From Flavobacterium sp. UBA5153 (GTDB lineage: Bacteria; Bacteroidota; Bacteroidia; Flavobacteriales; Flavobacteriaceae), in contig DHXP01000078.1 of the NCBI GenBank assembly GCA_002413745.1, positions 1 through 64,000 on the forward strand: a DNA stretch of 64,000 nucleotides, read 5' to 3'. The notes under the pieces are model-generated. The model was not told the origin of the DNA. It did no database searches and saw nothing but the letters and a program-made list of their open reading frames with translations. A program made the translations under genes and the position numbers. How positions within the stretch are numbered: position 1 is the first letter of the stretch; each line of letters begins with the position of its first letter. This document shows positions 62,013 through 64,000 of this stretch, piece by piece.

Positions 62013-62636
62013 ATGCCAAAATTTAAAAACGTACTTCAAATAAAAGTTACATTAAAAAACTTTAAACCCAGTATTTTCAGAACTTTTTATTTCCCTGCCG
62101 ATAAAGGTTTTCTAGAGCTTCACGCTGCGATTCAAGAAATAATGGGTTGGGACACAGAGCACCTTTTTGCATTTAGAAAAGGAAGAGATTTAGAAATTGG
62201 AATATCTTCAAAGGATGATTTTTTTGATTTTAATCACACTATTTTAGACATTTCAAAAACTAAACTCGAAGGCTTTCTTGAAGCTCCCAAAGACACGATT
62301 ACTTATGAATATGATTTTGGTGACAGTTGGGAACATAAAGTGGAGGTGCAAAAAGTATTTTCAGAAATCGAATTGCCTCAATTACCGTTCTGCATAAAAG
62401 GAGCAAATGCTTGCCCAATTGAAGATTGTGGCGGTGTTCGGGGTTATGCTAATATCCTCGAATTAATGGATGACAAAAAACATCCAGATTATGAAGAAAT
62501 GAATGAGTGGTATGATTTTGAAAATTTAAAACCTTGCCAATTTGACATAGATGAGGTCAATGATCAATTATTGGATTTTAAAGATTGTATAGCTTATCAT
62601 AAGAGTATTGTCAAGGAAATTAAATCCTCAATATAA
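62013..62636 (+). CDS. Plasmid pRiA4b ORF-3 family protein
   Basis: The 207-residue protein carries the family core: VTLKNFKPSIFRTFYFPADK, FLELHAAIQEIMGWDTEHLF, ITYEYDFGDSWEHKVEVQKV, and ACPIEDCGGVRGYANILELM followed by W-x-x-F. The family was named from an Agrobacterium plasmid and is also found as a transposon passenger; its function is unknown. The acidic and Cys residues (CPIEDCGG) could bind metal. It is a single gene between convergent and divergent housekeeping genes, with no transposase beside it. Confidence 0.88.
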   Translation: MPKFKNVLQIKVTLKNFKPSIFRTFYFPADKGFLELHAAIQEIMGWDTEHLFAFRKGRDLEIGISSKDDFFDFNHTILDISKTKLEGFLEAPKDTITYEYDFGDSWEHKVEVQKVFSEIELPQLPFCIKGANACPIEDCGGVRGYANILELMDDKKHPDYEEMNEWYDFENLKPCQFDIDEVNDQLLDFKDCIAYHKSIVKEIKSSI

Positions 62637-62641
62637 AATGA

Positions 62642-62674
62642 AAAACCCCGTTTCAAATGAATGAAATGGGGTTT
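62642..62674. terminator. Bidirectional terminator between the ORF-3 family gene and pnp
   Basis: AAACCCCGTTTCA pairs with TGAAATGGGGTTT (one G-T) around a short loop. It is placed between two convergent genes. Confidence 0.82.
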
Positions 62675-62707
62675 CCTATAAAGAACCTTTAGTAAACTAA
62701 GATCTGA

Positions 62708-64000
62708 TTACTCTCTTCTTTCCTCACGTGGAGGTCTTGGCAAAAGCGCTTTTCTTGACACTTTTTCTTTGCGTGTTTTTGGATCCATACCAAGGTATTT
62801 CACTTGAAAAACATCGCCCATTTTCACTACATCAGAAACGTTTTCGGTGCGTTCCCAAGCTAGTTCAGAAACGTGAAGCAATACTTCATTTCCTGGAGCG
62901 GCAAGATATTCTACAACGGCTCCAAAATCAAGCATTTTGATTACTTTGACATCATAAGCTTCTCCCACTTGTGGTTTGAAAGTTAATGAGTCAATTTTGC
63001 GTAATACTGCTTCGATTCCGTCAGGATCAGTTCCAAGAATTTCAACAATACCTTGCTCATTTTCTTCGTTGATAACGATGGTTGTTCCGGTAGATTTTTG
63101 CAATTCTTGAATCACTTTTCCACCAGGTCCAATCAATGCACCAATAAATTGACCAGGAATAGTTACTTTGATAATTTTCGGAGCATATTTTTTAACCGTT
63201 GGTCTTGGCGCAGCCAAAGTTTCGATTATTTTTCCAAGAATATGCAAACGTCCATCACGAGCTTGAGCTAAAGCTGCCTCCATAATGTTGTATGCTAATC
63301 CTTCGATTTTGATGTCCATCTGGCAAGCGGTAATTCCGTCAGCAGTTCCAGTTACTTTAAAGTCCATATCTCCCAAGTGATCTTCGTCACCAAGAATATC
63401 AGACAATACAGCAAATCTGTCACCTTCTGTAATTAATCCCATTGCAATACCAGAAACGGGTTTGATCATTTGAATACCGGCATCCATCAAAGATAATGTT
63501 CCGGCACAAACTGTTGCCATTGAAGATGAACCGTTAGATTCTAATACTTCAGAAACGATACGAATGGTGTAAGGACAATCAGCAGGAATCATATTTTTCA
63601 AGGCTCTTTGAGCCAAGTTTCCGTGACCTACTTCTCTTCTTGAAGTTCCTCTTAGAGGTTTTGCTTCACCTGTAGAGAAAGGAGGGAAGTTATAATGCAA
63701 ATAGAATCTTTCTTCTCCTTGTTGAGATGGAGAATCAATTTGGTTGGCTTCTCTTGAAGTTCCTAAAGTAGTTGTTGCCAATGCTTGAGTTTCTCCTCTA
63801 GTAAATAATGCTGAACCGTGAACAGATGGTAAATAACTTACTTCAGCCCAGATCGGTCTGATTTCGGTAGTTTTTCTTCCGTCCAAACGAGAACCTAAAT
63901 CTAGGATTACGTTACGAACGGCTTCTTTTTGTGCTTTAGAGAAATATTTTCCGATTAAGTCAGCATTTTCAGCCGCTTCTTCTTCAGTAAATAAAGCTTT
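62708..64000 (-). CDS. pnp: Polyribonucleotide nucleotidyltransferase, C-terminal part (runs off window)
   Basis: The frame stays open to the right edge, so the 5' part is missing; about 430 C-terminal residues are seen. They cover the end of the helical linker ([20 protein letters not shown]), the second RNase PH core ([60 protein letters not shown]), a KH domain ([20 protein letters not shown]) and an S1 domain ([20 protein letters not shown]). PNPase degrades RNA 3' to 5' by phosphorolysis. The C-terminal tail is short and Arg-rich ([11 protein letters not shown]). Confidence 0.95.
   Translation of the reverse strand, partial: KALFTEEEAAENADLIGKYFSKAQKEAVRNVILDLGSRLDGRKTTEIRPIWAEVSYLPSVHGSALFTRGETQALATTTLGTSREANQIDSPSQQGEERFYLHYNFPPFSTGEAKPLRGTSRREVGHGNLAQRALKNMIPADCPYTIRIVSEVLESNGSSSMATVCAGTLSLMDAGIQMIKPVSGIAMGLITEGDRFAVLSDILGDEDHLGDMDFKVTGTADGITACQMDIKIEGLAYNIMEAALAQARDGRLHILGKIIETLAAPRPTVKKYAPKIIKVTIPGQFIGALIGPGGKVIQELQKSTGTTIVINEENEQGIVEILGTDPDGIEAVLRKIDSLTFKPQVGEAYDVKVIKMLDFGAVVEYLAAPGNEVLLHVSELAWERTENVSDVVKMGDVFQVKYLGMDPKTRKEKVSRKALLPRPPREERRE

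Noticed and set aside
62013-62636. pRiA4b ORF-3 family gene as evidence of a transposon or plasmid insertion
   Set aside because: No transposase, terminal inverted repeat or target duplication was found beside it, and the family is common as a single chromosomal gene.

Overview
The window comes from a member of the Bacteroidota, most likely Flavobacterium or a close relative. The main support is the gliding genes gldB-gldC, a DUF5686 outer-membrane protein, a Bacteroidota-type 287-residue primary sigma factor, a DnaG whose zinc ligands are replaced, TAnnTTTG promoter boxes with little Shine-Dalgarno signal, AT-rich spacers and several palindromic repeat families typical of these genomes. It is chromosomal. 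No CRISPR array, rRNA, prophage or complete insertion sequence was seen.

Layout. 1-9.4 kb (minus strand): a large hybrid histidine kinase overlapped by a PhnD-like periplasmic binding protein, a HIT protein, thymidylate synthase, a DUF151/UVR protein and etfB-etfA. 9.7-13.5 kb: pdhB, a DUF5686 protein and a decayed DNA glycosylase gene. 13.6-28.4 kb: a copper/heavy-metal region with a Cys-rich secreted protein, two heavy-metal-binding-domain proteins, a CusA pump interrupted by an in-frame stop beside a perfect palindrome, a TolC-type channel, two adaptors, a Met-rich lipoprotein, an HMA chaperone and a CopA ATPase. A two-gene nucleotide cassette (AMP/thymidine phosphorylase and PRPP synthetase) sits inside this region and is followed by a decayed tail of a third adaptor gene. 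28.5-40 kb: soluble and membrane pyrophosphatases (the latter with a Cys/Met-rich tail), polyprenyl diphosphate synthase, dnaG, a NarL-type regulator, nadE, gldBC, engB and an alpha/beta hydrolase.

40-56 kb is the division and cell wall (dcw) operon: mraZ, rsmH, ftsL, ftsI, murE, mraY, murD, ftsW, murG, murC, ftsQ, ftsA, ftsZ. A row of GTGG boxes at 10-bp spacing lies just before mraZ and looks like an MraZ operator. A four-helix-bundle (23S rRNA intervening-sequence type) gene, bordered by simple inverted repeats, splits murD from ftsW.

56.5-64 kb holds yqeY, a tRNA-Arg(TCG) gene whose 5' half is duplicated on the far side of a small GIY-YIG nuclease gene, a decayed 3' fragment of rpe, a GH36 alpha-galactosidase, intact rpe, a cluster of intergenic repeats, the primary sigma factor, a pRiA4b ORF-3 family protein and the 3' part of pnp, which runs off the window.

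The most interesting loci are the GIY-YIG gene placed in the tRNA anticodon loop, the copper region with its nucleotide-salvage insert and broken pump, and the metal-binding-like tail on the membrane pyrophosphatase.
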